A DNA stretch of 64,000 nucleotides from Prevotella falsenii DSM 22864 = JCM 15124. GTDB lineage: Bacteria > Bacteroidota > Bacteroidia > Bacteroidales > Bacteroidaceae. The notes beneath the pieces are model-generated. The model saw only the letters and a program-made list of their open reading frames with translations, did no database searches and was not told where the DNA came from. Of this stretch, positions 27,931-37,749 are shown in pieces (the first letter of the stretch is position 1; each line of letters opens with the position of its first letter). The position numbers were made by a program, and so were the translations under genes. The stretch is taken from contig NZ_BAJY01000009.1 in the NCBI RefSeq assembly GCF_000613945.1, positions 22,691 through 86,690 of the forward strand, read 5' to 3'.

Positions 27931-30243
27931 ATGATTAAGAAAGTACTCTGCGCACTCTACATCACCATTATCCTTGTAATGGCTGTCGCAACGGTGGTAG
28001 AACATTTCTATGGCACGCCCTACGTAAGTACAACCATATACGGAAGCCGGTGGTTCACACTGTTGTGGACGCTGCTTGCAGCGGTCGGACTGACCTATAT
28101 CTTTAAACAAAGACTTCGCAAATGGAGCACGCTCCTGCTCCATCTGTCGTTTGTCGTTATTCTGTTGGGGGCTTTCCTCACCCATACCACCGCTTTCAAG
28201 GGCATTGTACACCTCCGTGGCGACCAGCCCACGAACAAGTACACCATCATGACGGCTATGAACCAAACCGAAACACGCACCCTACCTTTCTCTATAAAAC
28301 TCGATAGGTTCGCCATAGACTACCATTCGGGCACAAAAGCCGCAGCCGACTACACCACCCACTTCGCCATCATCGACGGCGAACACACCCTAAAGGCGCA
28401 AGTATCAATGAACAAAGTGTACGACTATAAGGGTGTGCGCTTCTATCAAGCCAGCTACGACACCGACAACCGAGGCAGCTATCTCAGCGTAAACAGCGAC
28501 CGATGGGGCATTCCGGTTACCTATACGGGCTACGGACTGCTATTTCTTTCGCTCATCTGGCTGCTTATAGACCCGAAAGGAACGTTCCGCCAACTGCTGA
28601 AAAGTCCTGTACTGAAGAAGGGCGCACTCGTTATTGCACTGCTTTTCGGAAGTTGCAGCCTCGCCGAAAGCGGACTGTCTCTTCAGAACAGTGCCACCGC
28701 CGCAACGGTTGTGCCTCGCGAAACTGCCGAGAAGTTCGGACAATTGTTCATCAACTACAACGAACGCATCTGCCCCATGCAGACTTTTGCCTACGAAATG
28801 GTGAAGAAACTGTACGGAAAACGCAGCTATAATGGCTACTCGCCCGAGCAGATACTCATGAGCTGGATACTATTTCCGGAGGATTGGAACAACGAACCCA
28901 TCATCAAAATCAAGAGTAGCGAGATGCGCCAACAACTCGATTTGCCCGAATATACCACTGCCCACGCATTCTTCAGCAACGGTGCCTATCGTCTCGGAAC
29001 GTATGTCGAGCAATACCGACAAGGCAATCAGGACGCCTTCCACAAGGCTTGTGCCGACATAGACAGCAAGTTGCAGATTGTAATGACGCTGCAACAAGGC
29101 ATTCCGCTCACCATTTTCCCCCACACACAAGGCAGTTCCACTGTGTGGTACAGCCCTAACGACGTTCTGCCCAAGTCGTTGCCACAAGCCGATGTGCTCT
29201 TTATCAAGAACATTTTCGCTATCCTTCACGAATACATCGTACTGCAAAAATACACCGAAGTCAATACCATCTTGGGCAAAATTCGCAAGTATCAGCTGAA
29301 GAACGGGGGCACTTCGATACCCTCCGACACACAAGTAAAGGCTGAAAGACTTTACAACCAAGTGCCTTTCGCTACCATTCTATTCATGTTCAACCTTGCA
29401 ATGGGACTCCTTACGCTGGGCTTTACGCTCTACCGACTGGTTACAAAGAAAGATAAAGTAAGCAAACATATAAGCCGGCGCACCATAGAACGCTTCTCGC
29501 TCGCTGTACTTTTTCTGTCCGAAACCGCCCTCACCGTCTGCCTCGCTCTGCGGTGGATAGTATCGGGCAACATTCCTTTGTCTAACGGATACGAAACTAT
29601 GCTCACCGTGGCATGGCTGGTTATACTCGTTGCCTTTGCTGCTTATCGCAAGGCACGCATCACTCTTGTCTTCGCCTTTCTGCTCTCCGGCTTCTTTCTT
29701 TTGGTCAGCCACATTTCCCAAATGGACCCTGCCATCGGTCAAATGATGCCCGTGCTCAACTCGCCCCTGCTTAGCGTCCACGTCAGCATCATCATGATGA
29801 GCTATGCACTCTTGGCTTTAACCTTCATTTGCGGGCTCACCGCCCTCACCATATACCTTATATATAAGGTACGCACAGCCGCTGCAGACCAACAGAAAAC
29901 CATCGCCGACGAACAGAAAGCCATTGCCGACCAACAGTTGCAAGCCCTGCAAGTACTCTCACGGCTGTTCCTCTACCCTGCCATCACCACGATGGGGCTT
30001 GGCATTTTCATCGGTGCCATCTGGGCAAACATCAGTTGGGGCAACTATTGGAGCTGGGATCCGAAGGAAACATGGTCGCTTATCACCCTGCTCGTGTATG
30101 CCGTAGTGCTCCATACGCAGAGTCTTCCCTCTTTCCGCAAGCCGCTCCGCTATCATGTTTATATGGTGCTGGCGTTCCTCTGCATTCTCATGACCTACTT
30201 CGGCGTGAACTATTTCCTTGGCGGCATGCACTCCTACGCATAG
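27931..30243 (+). CDS. Fused ResB-CcsA cytochrome c synthetase (System II) (770 aa)
   Basis: Attaches haem to CXXCH apocytochromes outside the inner membrane. The N-terminal part (~1-215) is ResB/CcsB-like with several membrane helices and a periplasmic beta-rich region. The middle (~230-480) is a large extracytoplasmic domain. The C-terminal ~280 residues are CcsA, with the haem-handling motif WGNYWSWDPKETWS and conserved histidines in VHVSIIMMSYALLA and FLGGMHSYA. The residues 650-690 helix (ADQQKTIADEQKAIADQQ) is an unusual repetitive, charged insertion within the CcsA part. It is a natural partner of the di-haem enzyme upstream. Confidence 0.9.
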   Translation: MIKKVLCALYITIILVMAVATVVEHFYGTPYVSTTIYGSRWFTLLWTLLAAVGLTYIFKQRLRKWSTLLLHLSFVVILLGAFLTHTTAFKGIVHLRGDQPTNKYTIMTAMNQTETRTLPFSIKLDRFAIDYHSGTKAAADYTTHFAIIDGEHTLKAQVSMNKVYDYKGVRFYQASYDTDNRGSYLSVNSDRWGIPVTYTGYGLLFLSLIWLLIDPKGTFRQLLKSPVLKKGALVIALLFGSCSLAESGLSLQNSATAATVVPRETAEKFGQLFINYNERICPMQTFAYEMVKKLYGKRSYNGYSPEQILMSWILFPEDWNNEPIIKIKSSEMRQQLDLPEYTTAHAFFSNGAYRLGTYVEQYRQGNQDAFHKACADIDSKLQIVMTLQQGIPLTIFPHTQGSSTVWYSPNDVLPKSLPQADVLFIKNIFAILHEYIVLQKYTEVNTILGKIRKYQLKNGGTSIPSDTQVKAERLYNQVPFATILFMFNLAMGLLTLGFTLYRLVTKKDKVSKHISRRTIERFSLAVLFLSETALTVCLALRWIVSGNIPLSNGYETMLTVAWLVILVAFAAYRKARITLVFAFLLSGFFLLVSHISQMDPAIGQMMPVLNSPLLSVHVSIIMMSYALLALTFICGLTALTIYLIYKVRTAAADQQKTIADEQKAIADQQLQALQVLSRLFLYPAITTMGLGIFIGAIWANISWGNYWSWDPKETWSLITLLVYAVVLHTQSLPSFRKPLRYHVYMVLAFLCILMTYFGVNYFLGGMHSYA

Positions 30244-30360
30244 TTTTGCGTCTAACGAACAAGCACAAAGGGGCGGCTCCACGCCGGCATAGTAGCGCAG
30301 AAAGTCTGCCGCATATAGGCATTAGCGTGGAAAGGGTGTTGCTTTGGTTATATGGAAGCC

Positions 30361-30405
30361 CTAGACATTCTAGGTAACCTAGGTATACTAGGAAGAATAG
30401 AACCC
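30361..30405. repeat. CTAG nonamer array 2
   Basis: CTAG starts at 30361, 30370, 30379 and 30388, with ATAG at 30397: a strict nine-base period in the gap after the cytochrome synthetase gene. Confidence 0.85.
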
Positions 30406-30481
30406 CTTGGAAGAGCTTAAGGCACAACTGCATAAAACGCAGAAAAATAACAAAAAAGTTGATATTTTCACAAATATTTCT

Positions 30482-30490
30482 TACATTTGC
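30482..30490 (+). promoter_or_regulatory. -7 box for the methyltransferase gene
   Basis: TACATTTGC; it implies a leader of about 165 nt before the ATG at 30663. Confidence 0.5.
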
Positions 30491-30662
30491 AGTCTTAAAA
30501 GCCGGATACGGGCTGTCTTCTCAGGGCACAGAAAGCCCGACAGAGCAAGCTAAGAGGTTGTGGAAAAGTGTAAGAAATCCTGTTGCACGCCATACCTTTG
30601 CCATTTCTCCGCATATATTGGTAATTATATTCTTAACCTATAACAAAAGATTAACAAAACGT

Positions 30663-31316
30663 ATGAAAAAGTCAGACACTACTGTTTCTATCAAAAACTA
30701 TTCCAACGAGTCTAAAGTAATCAAGTGTTACAAGCGTTATGCGCCGCTCTACGACCTGCTTTTCGGCAGAGTATTTCAGCAAGGACGCCGAGCAATCATC
30801 AAGGAGATGAAGGGCATCGGCACCAAAGACGTGCTCGAAGTGGGTGTAGGTACCGGTCTGATGCTACCGATGTATCCTCAGGACGTTACTGTTACGGGGG
30901 TAGACATCTCTAAGGAAATGCTCGACAAGGCACAAGAGAAAGTAGACAGTAGCCGTACTGCTGCCGTATCGCTGATGCAAGTCAATGGCGAACAGCTACC
31001 CTTTCCCGACAATCATTTTACTTGCATCACGCTGCCCTACACATATTCCGTAACCCCCGACCCCATCAAGCTCATCAAGGAAGTCAGGCGCGTCTGCAAG
31101 AAAGACGGCTTTATCATCATCGCCAACCATTTCTCGGGTGTTCATTCTCCTTGGGCAATGTTCGAAAAGATAGTCAGTCCGTTTGCCACGAAGATAGGCT
31201 TTCAGTCTGAATTCTCTTATCAGACCTATGTGGAAAATCTCAATTGGAACGTAGTAAAGAGTTATTCGTGCAACCTTTTCGGTCTATCGCGCATCGTTGT
31301 GGTCAAGAACGACTGA
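30663..31316 (+). CDS. Class I SAM-dependent methyltransferase (217 aa)
   Basis: UbiE/phosphatidylethanolamine-methyltransferase-like enzyme. The SAM-binding motif I is VLEVGVGTGLML (about residues 59-70), followed by the acidic VTGVDISKEML, and a motif-II-like region FTCITLPYTYSVTPDP. KRYAPLYDLLFG near the N terminus is typical of UbiE/PmtA-type enzymes. The substrate cannot be fixed: a quinone precursor or phospholipid is possible. The start at 30663 is chosen because upstream in-frame sequence back to 30459 overlaps the promoter and lacks domain similarity. Confidence 0.82.
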   Translation: MKKSDTTVSIKNYSNESKVIKCYKRYAPLYDLLFGRVFQQGRRAIIKEMKGIGTKDVLEVGVGTGLMLPMYPQDVTVTGVDISKEMLDKAQEKVDSSRTAAVSLMQVNGEQLPFPDNHFTCITLPYTYSVTPDPIKLIKEVRRVCKKDGFIIIANHFSGVHSPWAMFEKIVSPFATKIGFQSEFSYQTYVENLNWNVVKSYSCNLFGLSRIVVVKND

Positions 31317-31421
31317 CAGAGCGGTGCATTCTAACACCGCCCTTTCAATAGGTTTCCATGACAAAAGCGACAAGAAGAAAGGGAAAAAGCAACAAAAAGA
31401 AAGGACTAAAACGCTGCTGAA

Positions 31422-31634
31422 ATAGTGAGAGTCTTTCCGTTTAACTTTGCAAAGATAATTCTCTTGGAAAGCGATAATTGCGTTTTGACACGCCGAAAGC
31501 GGCTGTTTTGCATTGCAAAACAGCCGCTTTTACTTTGCAAAACCTACGTTTTGGAACGCAAAACAATAGGTTTTGCAATGCTTTGATGCAGAGATAGTTA
31601 TGCAATATATACGCTTACGAAAAATATTTACGGT
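31422..31634 (-). repeat. Element A, copy 6 (switched arms)
   Basis: Inverted copy. The long hairpin here is GCGGCTGTTTTGC/GCAAAACAGCCGC (about 31499-31530), in which both arms have changed from CCTACG/CGTAGG to CAGCCG/CGGCTG, keeping the pairing. The left end is near 31612-31634. Confidence 0.85.
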
Positions 31635-31820
31635 GCAGCAAAGCGCAAACTGTGTGCGAATGCAAGTGAAAGAGCAGAGATTTTTTTATATCGAACTCAC
31701 GTTATAATGATACTTTGCAGCTGCAACAGCATTTCCAACAGACAACGTTCTCCTTCCGATAACGTTGCAACAAAAAATAAAAAACATTAGAAAATATTTC
31801 AAATTCTAAAACAAATATAT

Positions 31821-31829
31821 TATTTTTGC
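31821..31829 (+). promoter_or_regulatory. -7 box for the second beta-helix gene
   Basis: TATTTTTGC, the same form as at 20574. A second candidate, TATCTTTGC, lies at about 31888. Confidence 0.45.
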
Positions 31830-32015
31830 ATAAGATAAGCTGCACTCGGACATTTGAGAATAAATTCTCATGTCGCTCGTTGGCGTTATCTTTGCACAAG
31901 ATAGTACCGGCGAACGGCATAAGCATATATACCGAAATGCACGCGGGCAACCTGTTAAACCTAAAAACAGCTACAACAATAAAAGCATTAACGCAAAACC
32001 TAATTCATCACATAA

Positions 32016-32068
32016 AATGCCCAAACCTCCGATACGGCGTTGCTCTGCGAAGAGTTTCAACAGGGAGG
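32016..32068 (+). promoter_or_regulatory. Conserved pseudoknot-like 5' leader, copy 2
   Basis: Stem 1 is AATGCC (32016-32021) with GGCGTT (32036-32041), the C-to-T change leaving a T-G pair. Anti-SD CCTCC (32026-32030) pairs with SD GGAGG (32064-32068). The hairpin CTCT-GCGA-AGAG is at 32043-32054. Confidence 0.7.
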
Positions 32069-32080
32069 GAACAATTAACA

Positions 32081-33492
32081 ATGAAACCAAATCTACTTAG
32101 GAAAAGCTATGCAGCCATGGTTGCACTCTGCATTGCCATGCTTGCCATGCCTACAAAAATGCACGCACAAGAGAAGTACGACCTGATTATCGCAGGCGAA
32201 CAGGTTACTGCGAAGAACTGCAACGACCTTTCTGTAATCTCAGGCGTAAAGGGAAGTGTGCGCTATTACCCCAAAAACAAAATCCTTTGGCTCGAAAACG
32301 CCGGCATAGAAGCAACAGGCGAGGCACACGGCATCAGCTCGAAAATAAAAGGACTGATGATTGTTGTAAGAGGAGACAACACCATTTCTGCCGACGGAGG
32401 TGCTGCCATCAATACCGAAAATGCATATTGCACCCTGACAGGAAAAGGGAAAATGAAACTGCACGGAAAGAGTTTCGGACTTCACGCCACCAACAACGCA
32501 GGCATAACCATCGATGGCTGTACCATAGAATCGGACGGCTCAATCGGTGCTGAAAAAGGAAACACCGAGATAACCATTATCCGAGCTACATCACAGCAAA
32601 GGGAAGCACACACGAAACGATGCGCGGCATTATGAAGTTCACCCTCGAAGACTGCGAAATCATGCAACCCGCAGGTGCCGCATACGACGCTGCGCTGAAG
32701 GGAATCGCAGCAAACGGACAGCTGGTAAAAGACAAGGTGGTTATCGAATCTATTGCCTACCCACTCGCCATTGCAGGTAAGTCGGTAACAACAAAGAACT
32801 ATAACAATCTCTCTCAGATTGACGGAGTGGCCGGAACCGTAAAGTACGACCCGCAAACAAAGACCCTCACCCTTGAAAATGCCACCATTATGAAGGAAGA
32901 AAACGGTCCGAAAGCCATCTCGGTAGAAATCCCTGACTTCACGCTGAAGGTTATCGGAAACAACTATATCACCTCGAAAGGTTCCACATTCACCGTTGCA
33001 GCGACCGCAACCGTTACGGGTGGCGGAACCCTCAATGTGCAAAGTCTTGACAACTGTGCCGTCTTTGTAAACCAAACCAGCCTTACCATCAAGGATTGCA
33101 CGGTGAATGCGAAAGGCTACCAGTTTGGTTTTGCCGGCTGGGACGGCAATTCTAACGAGCAGCTGAACATAGACAATGCCATGGTTACAGCCGAAGGCAA
33201 GGAGCACGGCAGCATCTGCGATTTTGCATCGCTAACGCTTACAAAGTGCGTTATCACGCAGCCCATAGGCGCAGTGTACGATACGAAACAGCACTTTTTG
33301 GCTGTAAATGGGCAGAAAGTAAGAGGCAAGGTGGTTATCAGCAACGACCCGGCAGCCATCAGTAGCCCTACTGCCGACACAGCAGTGGTGCAAGGTGTTT
33401 ACAGTCTTAGCGGTGTTCGCCTTTCGGAAGATTTAAACAGTCTGCCAAAAGGTATTTATATTGTGGACGGAAAGAAGGTTGTGAAGCAATAG
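32081..33492 (+). CDS. Secreted beta-helix-like surface protein with T9SS-like tail, one frame break
   Basis: Paralogue of the 20709 gene, about 470 residues when repaired. It has a signal peptide (MVALCIAMLAMPTKMHAQ), two copies of the module beginning YDLIIAGEQVTAKNCNDLS and YPLAIAGKSVTTKNYNNLS, and a tail ending LPKGIYIVDGKKVVKQ. The first frame breaks at about 32588-32592 after TEITIIRAT. Adding one base (ACA-nTC-ACA) continues as ITAKGSTHETMRGIMKFTL in the second frame, so the apparent separate ORF from 32620 is its 3' half. The function is unknown. It has its own copy of the structured leader. Confidence 0.82.
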
Positions 33493-33551
33493 AAGAAAGT
33501 GTATAGATGTGCCGGCAATGGCATTCCCACACCCTATATACTTAATATTAA

Positions 33552-33686
33552 CATGCGTTCGATGTAAGAATTATGCCAATATATTATTTTATAAGACTTT
33601 TAAAAAGAATGGATTATGATTTAATATAGTTATAATCAAGAAGAAGTGAAGCATCTTCCGAGTCTAATTCTTACACCGAACTCACG
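33552..33686. repeat. MITE-like module C
   Basis: A 135-bp A/T-rich unit bounded by 22-base inverted ends (33552-33573 and 33665-33686) that match at 19 of 22 positions; the inner core of the ends is GTAAGAATTA/TAATTCTTAC. A decayed copy is at about 53169-53310, and end fragments are at 4457-4505 and 22642-22690. It encodes no protein. Confidence 0.7.
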
Positions 33687-33696
33687 TTATTTATAA

Positions 33697-33785
33697 ATGT
33701 TTTCGTTCAGCCAAATGCGCAATGCCAAATTTATTTGAGCATTGCCATGGCGAGAAAACGCACTTTTCGAGGAACGAGAAAAGAA
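33697..33785 (+). repeat. Module B
   Basis: About 85 bp containing TTTCGTTCAGCCAAATGCGC and AACGCACTTTTCGAGGAACG. Other copies: 10528 (partial), 27705 and 37665 (inverted), and 53310. Confidence 0.75.
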
Positions 33786-33827
33786 CGGAAAGAAGCCAAG
33801 AAAAAGCATAAAAAAGGCCCATAAAAT

Positions 33828-34110
33828 CGTAAATATTTTTCGCAAGCATAGCTATCGCGTAATCAGCTGTACGTCAGCGTGTTGCAAAACCTATTGTTTC
33901 GCGTTCTTAAACCGTAGGTTTTGCACGGTTAAACCGTAGGTTTTGCATCGCAAAACCTACGGTTTCGCAACGTCAAAGCGATTATATCACTTTTTAACAG
34001 AATTATCTTTACAAAATCAAACCGAAAAACGCTCAATGTTTCAGCGGCTGTTTTGCAATGCAAAACAGCCGCTTTTAACATGCAAAGCCTACGTTTTCGG
34101 CTCGCCAACT
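33828..34110 (+). repeat. Element A, copy 7
   Basis: Left end CGTAAATATTTTTCGCAAGC and the standard hairpin block, plus an additional CGGCTGTTTTGC/GCAAAACAGCCG hairpin at about 34043-34073. It reaches to the stop codon region of the ABC transporter gene on the opposite strand. Confidence 0.85.
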
Positions 34111-34118
34111 CGTGCGTA

Positions 34119-35851
34119 TTACATACTGTTGCTTCTTTCTTGTTGCAAACGAACCATACGGGCGAACTCGCCGTTGCGGGTCAGCAGCTCGTCGGGTGTG
34201 CCCTGTTCGCTCACCGTACCGCCGCTAAGCACCACGATTTGGTCGGCATTGCGGACGGTGCGCATGCGGTGGGCGATGATGATAACGGTTTTGTTGCGCA
34301 CCAATTCGGAGATACCTGCCTGTATTTTCGTTTCGTTCTCGGCATCAAGGCTTGCTGTGGCTTCGTCGAGAAGTATGATGGGTGCATTCTTCAGCAGGGC
34401 GCGGGCAATGGAAATGCGCTGCCGCTCGCCGCCGGAGAGGGTTTCGCCGTTTTCGCCGATGACGGTATCGTAGCCTTGCGGCATTCGACTAATGAAGTCA
34501 TCGCACTGTGCCAGTCGGGCAGCGTGGCGCACTTCCTCGTCGGTAGCATTGCGCTTGCCGATGCGAATATTATCGGCAACAGAGGCATTGAACAGCAACA
34601 CGTCTTGAAAGACAATGGAATAGTGTTGCAGCAGCGTTTCGGGGTCAATCTTCGAGATGTCGTTTCCCCCCACAAGAATTTGTCCGTCGTCGATGTCCCA
34701 AAAGCGTGCGGCGAGCTTGGCAGTAGTGCTTTTGCCCCCACCCGACGGTCCTACGAGGGCGGTAACGGTGCCTTGGCGTGCGGTGAACGAAACATTGTGC
34801 AGCACTTGCTTCTCGGTTTCGTAGGCAAAACTTACGTTGCGGAACTCGATGTCGTAGTTTTCGAGTCGGACGGCTGAGCTTCCCTCCTGCGCGGGCATAC
34901 TTTCTATTTCCTTCATGCGGTTGATACGCACGTCGAGAAAGGAGAGCAGGGCAAGAAAGTTGCACACTTCGATAATGGATTATAGACCATTGCCGAAGCA
35001 ATAAGGAAAGCCAGATAGCTGAACATCGACACTTCGCCTTGCTGCAACAGCCACGCTCCCACCAATATAACGGTGGGCATGCCGAGCTTGAGCAGCATTC
35101 CGGCGAGGTTGAGGAATACGCCTGACAGGAGTTCGCCGCGCACCAGCTCGCGCTCGTAGCCCTTCAGCCGTTCGTCGAAGGTGCGGCAGTATGCCTGTTC
35201 GCCGCTGTACGACTTTATTTCCTGTACACATTCCAAACCTTCCTGTATCTGTTCGGTTACGCCGCGCTTCACTTTATAATGCTCGACGAAGGCTTTGTGG
35301 AGCTGGCGGCGCGACAACAGAAGGGTGGTTACGGCAAGCGGAACGACCCAAAAGAGGGCTAAAGCCAAGTGCCAGTTGTAGCAGAACATACCCACGGCGA
35401 TGATGATGACGCTCAGAGCCGACGCAAACAGTTGCGGAACAGCGTGCGAGAAGGTTTGTTCGAGCATCGTGCAGTCTTCCATTACGGTAGAGGTGAGGTC
35501 GGAAAGGTTGCGCTCTCCGAAGAAAGCGAGGGGCAGTCGGCGCAGCTTTTCCGCCACTCCGATGCGGCGTTGGGCACTCTCGTTGTAAACGGTAGTGTAG
35601 GTGCTGTCGTACTGTCGGCGGGCTATAAAGAACATAAGCACTGCCAATGCCGCTGCCACAAGCACGTAGAACCACAGCGTGTGCGGCTCGGTGTGGAGGT
35701 TGGCGTCGATGTATTCCATGAGGAAGAAGAACAAATAGGTGGGCGGCAGCATCAATGCGAGGTTCAGCAGTGTAGAGAATGCGATGCCATTCCGCAAGTC
35801 TTTCGCTCCTTTTTCGGTGAGGGCGAACCGTTGTTGAAGATATTTAATCAT
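34119..35851 (-). CDS. ABC exporter half-transporter (permease-ATPase), one frame break
   Basis: Membrane part (6 helices, first ~310 residues) ends its frame after IASAMVYNPL. The ATPase part starts in another frame with EVCNFLALLSFLDVRINRMK. One missing base at 34977-34978 (AATCCATT for AATCCCATT) joins them as VYNPIIEVCNFLALLSF; the repaired length is about 578 aa. The ATPase has Walker A GPSGGGKST, signature LSGGERQR, Walker B IILLDEAT and the H-loop IAHR. It is the downstream partner of the similar gene at 35877 (25 bp apart), so together they make a heterodimeric exporter. The substrate is unknown; related pairs move drugs or siderophores. Confidence 0.87.
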
Positions 35852-35876
35852 AGTTTTATGTCCTTTCTGTTAGGTT

Positions 35877-37631
35877 TTATAGTTTCCATGCAACCGACTT
35901 TTGGTATTCGTTCCACATCTTATAATATAGCGCAGCTTGTTCCATGAGCTGTTGGTGCGTACCTTGTTCGACTATTCTGCCGTTGTCTACCACGACAATG
36001 TTGTCGGCATCTTGCACGGTGGTCAGTCGGTGGGCTATCATCAGCACGGTTTTCCCACGTGTCAGATGGGCAAAGGCTTGCCGTATAAGGTGCTCGTTTT
36101 CGGGGTCGGCAAAGGCGGTAGCTTCGTCGAGCACCACGATGGGGGCATCTTTCAGAATGGCACGGGCAAGCACTATGCGTTGCTGTTCGCCGCCGGAGAG
36201 GTATGTTCCCTCCGCTCCGATGACGGTATTCAACCCCTGTGGCAGCCGCTCGATGATTTCCCGGCTCTGCGAAAGGTCTACGGCACGGTTCACCTGTTCC
36301 ATTGTTGCATCGGGACTGCCGTAGCGTATGTTCTCCAAAATGGAGGTCTTGAACAGTCGGGTGTTCTGAAACACGAACGACACGTTGCGCATCAGCGTTG
36401 CCTTATCCATGTTCCGAACGTCTACACCGCCTATTTTCAAACTGCCTTCGCGCACGTCCCAGAAGCGGGGAATAAGCCTTGCAATGGTTGTCTTGCCACC
36501 GCCGGACGCTCCCACCAGCGCAACGGTCTTGCCTTGCGGTATGTCGAGGTCGATATGACTTACGGCATCGCGCTCCGCAGCTTCGTATCGGAACGACACA
36601 TTGCGCAGACTGACGTCGAAGACTGCTGCTTTCTCGGGATTGGAACTTTCGGGAAGCGGCGGCGTAGCGGTGAGTTGCTCCAACCGGTCTACCGCTTCGT
36701 TTGCCATAAAGAGGTTCTGACTGAGGTGCATGGCTTTCATTACATTGGCCGAAATGACAGGTGCGATGAGCACATAGAGCACCATATCGGCAACGATGAC
36801 CGTTGTTTCGCCGCCGTGCCCTATCATTATGATGCCCGTAGGCACCAGCAGAAAGGCGAAAGCATTGATGGCTACGGTGTAAGCAGACATAGGTGTGCGC
36901 CACGAAAGGGTGTATTTGATGACGAGGTCGCGGTAGTTGATGATGCTGTCGTGAAAGCGTTTGAACGAGAATACCGTCTGTTGGAAGACTTTCACAACGG
37001 GTATTCCGCGCACGTACTCTACGGCTTCGGCACTCATTTTCTCCTGTGCGTCGAGGTACATACGTTGGAAATGGTTGCTTTTAGGGCTCATCATATAGCC
37101 CATGATGCCGAAGGCGCACACTATCGGCACCATTGCGGCAATGCCCAGCTGCCAGTCTACCGCCATCAACAGCACGACAATGCCAATCGGGGCGACGATG
37201 CTGCCTGCCACATCGGGCAGTATGTGTGCCACGAAAGTGTGTGTCTGGCTCGAATCTTCGTCGATAATCTTGCGCATGCGCCCCGTGTTCTGCGTGTCGA
37301 AAAAGCCCAACGGCACACGCATAAGCCGCTGCATGGCAGTGCGCCGCATATTGGTTTCGATGCGAAAAGCGGCAAGATGCGAGAGCATAAGGGCGGCGAA
37401 GTAGAGCAAAACATTCGCCACCGACACCACGAACGCCGCAATGGCATAGTCCCATATAGGCGTATCGGCAAGATTTCCGTCGGCAGTGAACAGCGTACGC
37501 ACCACCAACCACAAGAAAACAAAGGGAACTAACGACAGCAAACCATTGACTGCCGACAGCACAACGGAGCAAGGGAGCAACATTCTGCGCCCTCCCATGT
37601 AAGCTCCTAAACGTTTGAGTATTTTTATCAT
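35877..37631 (-). CDS. ABC exporter half-transporter (584 aa)
   Basis: Complete permease-ATPase fusion. The transmembrane domain covers ~1-320, including FIETNMRRTAMQRLMRVPLG-type coupling regions. The ATPase (~340-580) carries Walker A GASGGGKTT, signature LSGGEQQR, Walker B IVVLDEAT and H-loop IAHR. It forms an operon with the downstream half-transporter and is preceded by a TetR regulator gene on the same strand, separated by module B. Likely a regulated efflux system, resembling the YbtPQ/IrtAB-like arrangement (inference). Confidence 0.92.
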   Translation of the reverse strand: MIKILKRLGAYMGGRRMLLPCSVVLSAVNGLLSLVPFVFLWLVVRTLFTADGNLADTPIWDYAIAAFVVSVANVLLYFAALMLSHLAAFRIETNMRRTAMQRLMRVPLGFFDTQNTGRMRKIIDEDSSQTHTFVAHILPDVAGSIVAPIGIVVLLMAVDWQLGIAAMVPIVCAFGIMGYMMSPKSNHFQRMYLDAQEKMSAEAVEYVRGIPVVKVFQQTVFSFKRFHDSIINYRDLVIKYTLSWRTPMSAYTVAINAFAFLLVPTGIIMIGHGGETTVIVADMVLYVLIAPVISANVMKAMHLSQNLFMANEAVDRLEQLTATPPLPESSNPEKAAVFDVSLRNVSFRYEAAERDAVSHIDLDIPQGKTVALVGASGGGKTTIARLIPRFWDVREGSLKIGGVDVRNMDKATLMRNVSFVFQNTRLFKTSILENIRYGSPDATMEQVNRAVDLSQSREIIERLPQGLNTVIGAEGTYLSGGEQQRIVLARAILKDAPIVVLDEATAFADPENEHLIRQAFAHLTRGKTVLMIAHRLTTVQDADNIVVVDNGRIVEQGTHQQLMEQAALYYKMWNEYQKSVAWKL

Positions 37632-37664
37632 AGTCTTTTATTATGTTTTAAAAAGTTTCTTTTC

Positions 37665-37745
37665 TCGTTCCTCGAAAAGTGCGTTTTCTCGCCATGGCTA
37701 TGCTCAAATAAATTTGGCATTGCTCATTTGGTTGAACGAAAACAT
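37665..37745 (-). repeat. Module B between the TetR gene and the ABC operon
   Basis: Inverted copy without an adjoining element A. It separates the regulator from the exporter operon by about 120 bp. Confidence 0.7.
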
Positions 37746-37749
37746 TGTT

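Larger units (their letters stand above)
31317..32080. other. 760-bp gap upstream of the second beta-helix gene
   Basis: It contains element A copy 6, a lone right-end motif (TCGAACTCACGTTATAA, 31686-31702), two -7-like boxes (31821-31829 and about 31885), and the structured leader at 32016. No gene is seen. Confidence 0.6.
33493..34118. other. 625-bp gap made almost wholly of repeat modules C, B and A
   Basis: It begins with a weak hairpin tail after the beta-helix gene, then module C (33552-33686), module B (33697-33785) and element A (33828-34110). It lies between convergent genes. Confidence 0.7.

Noticed and set aside
32620..33492. Separate gene starting at 32620
   Set aside because: It is the 3' half of the beta-helix gene after a one-base break. 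It has no signal peptide of its own and starts mid-module.
35937..37532. 531-aa plus-strand ORF opposite the ABC transporter
   Set aside because: His-rich antisense shadow of a complete ABC exporter with all ATPase motifs.
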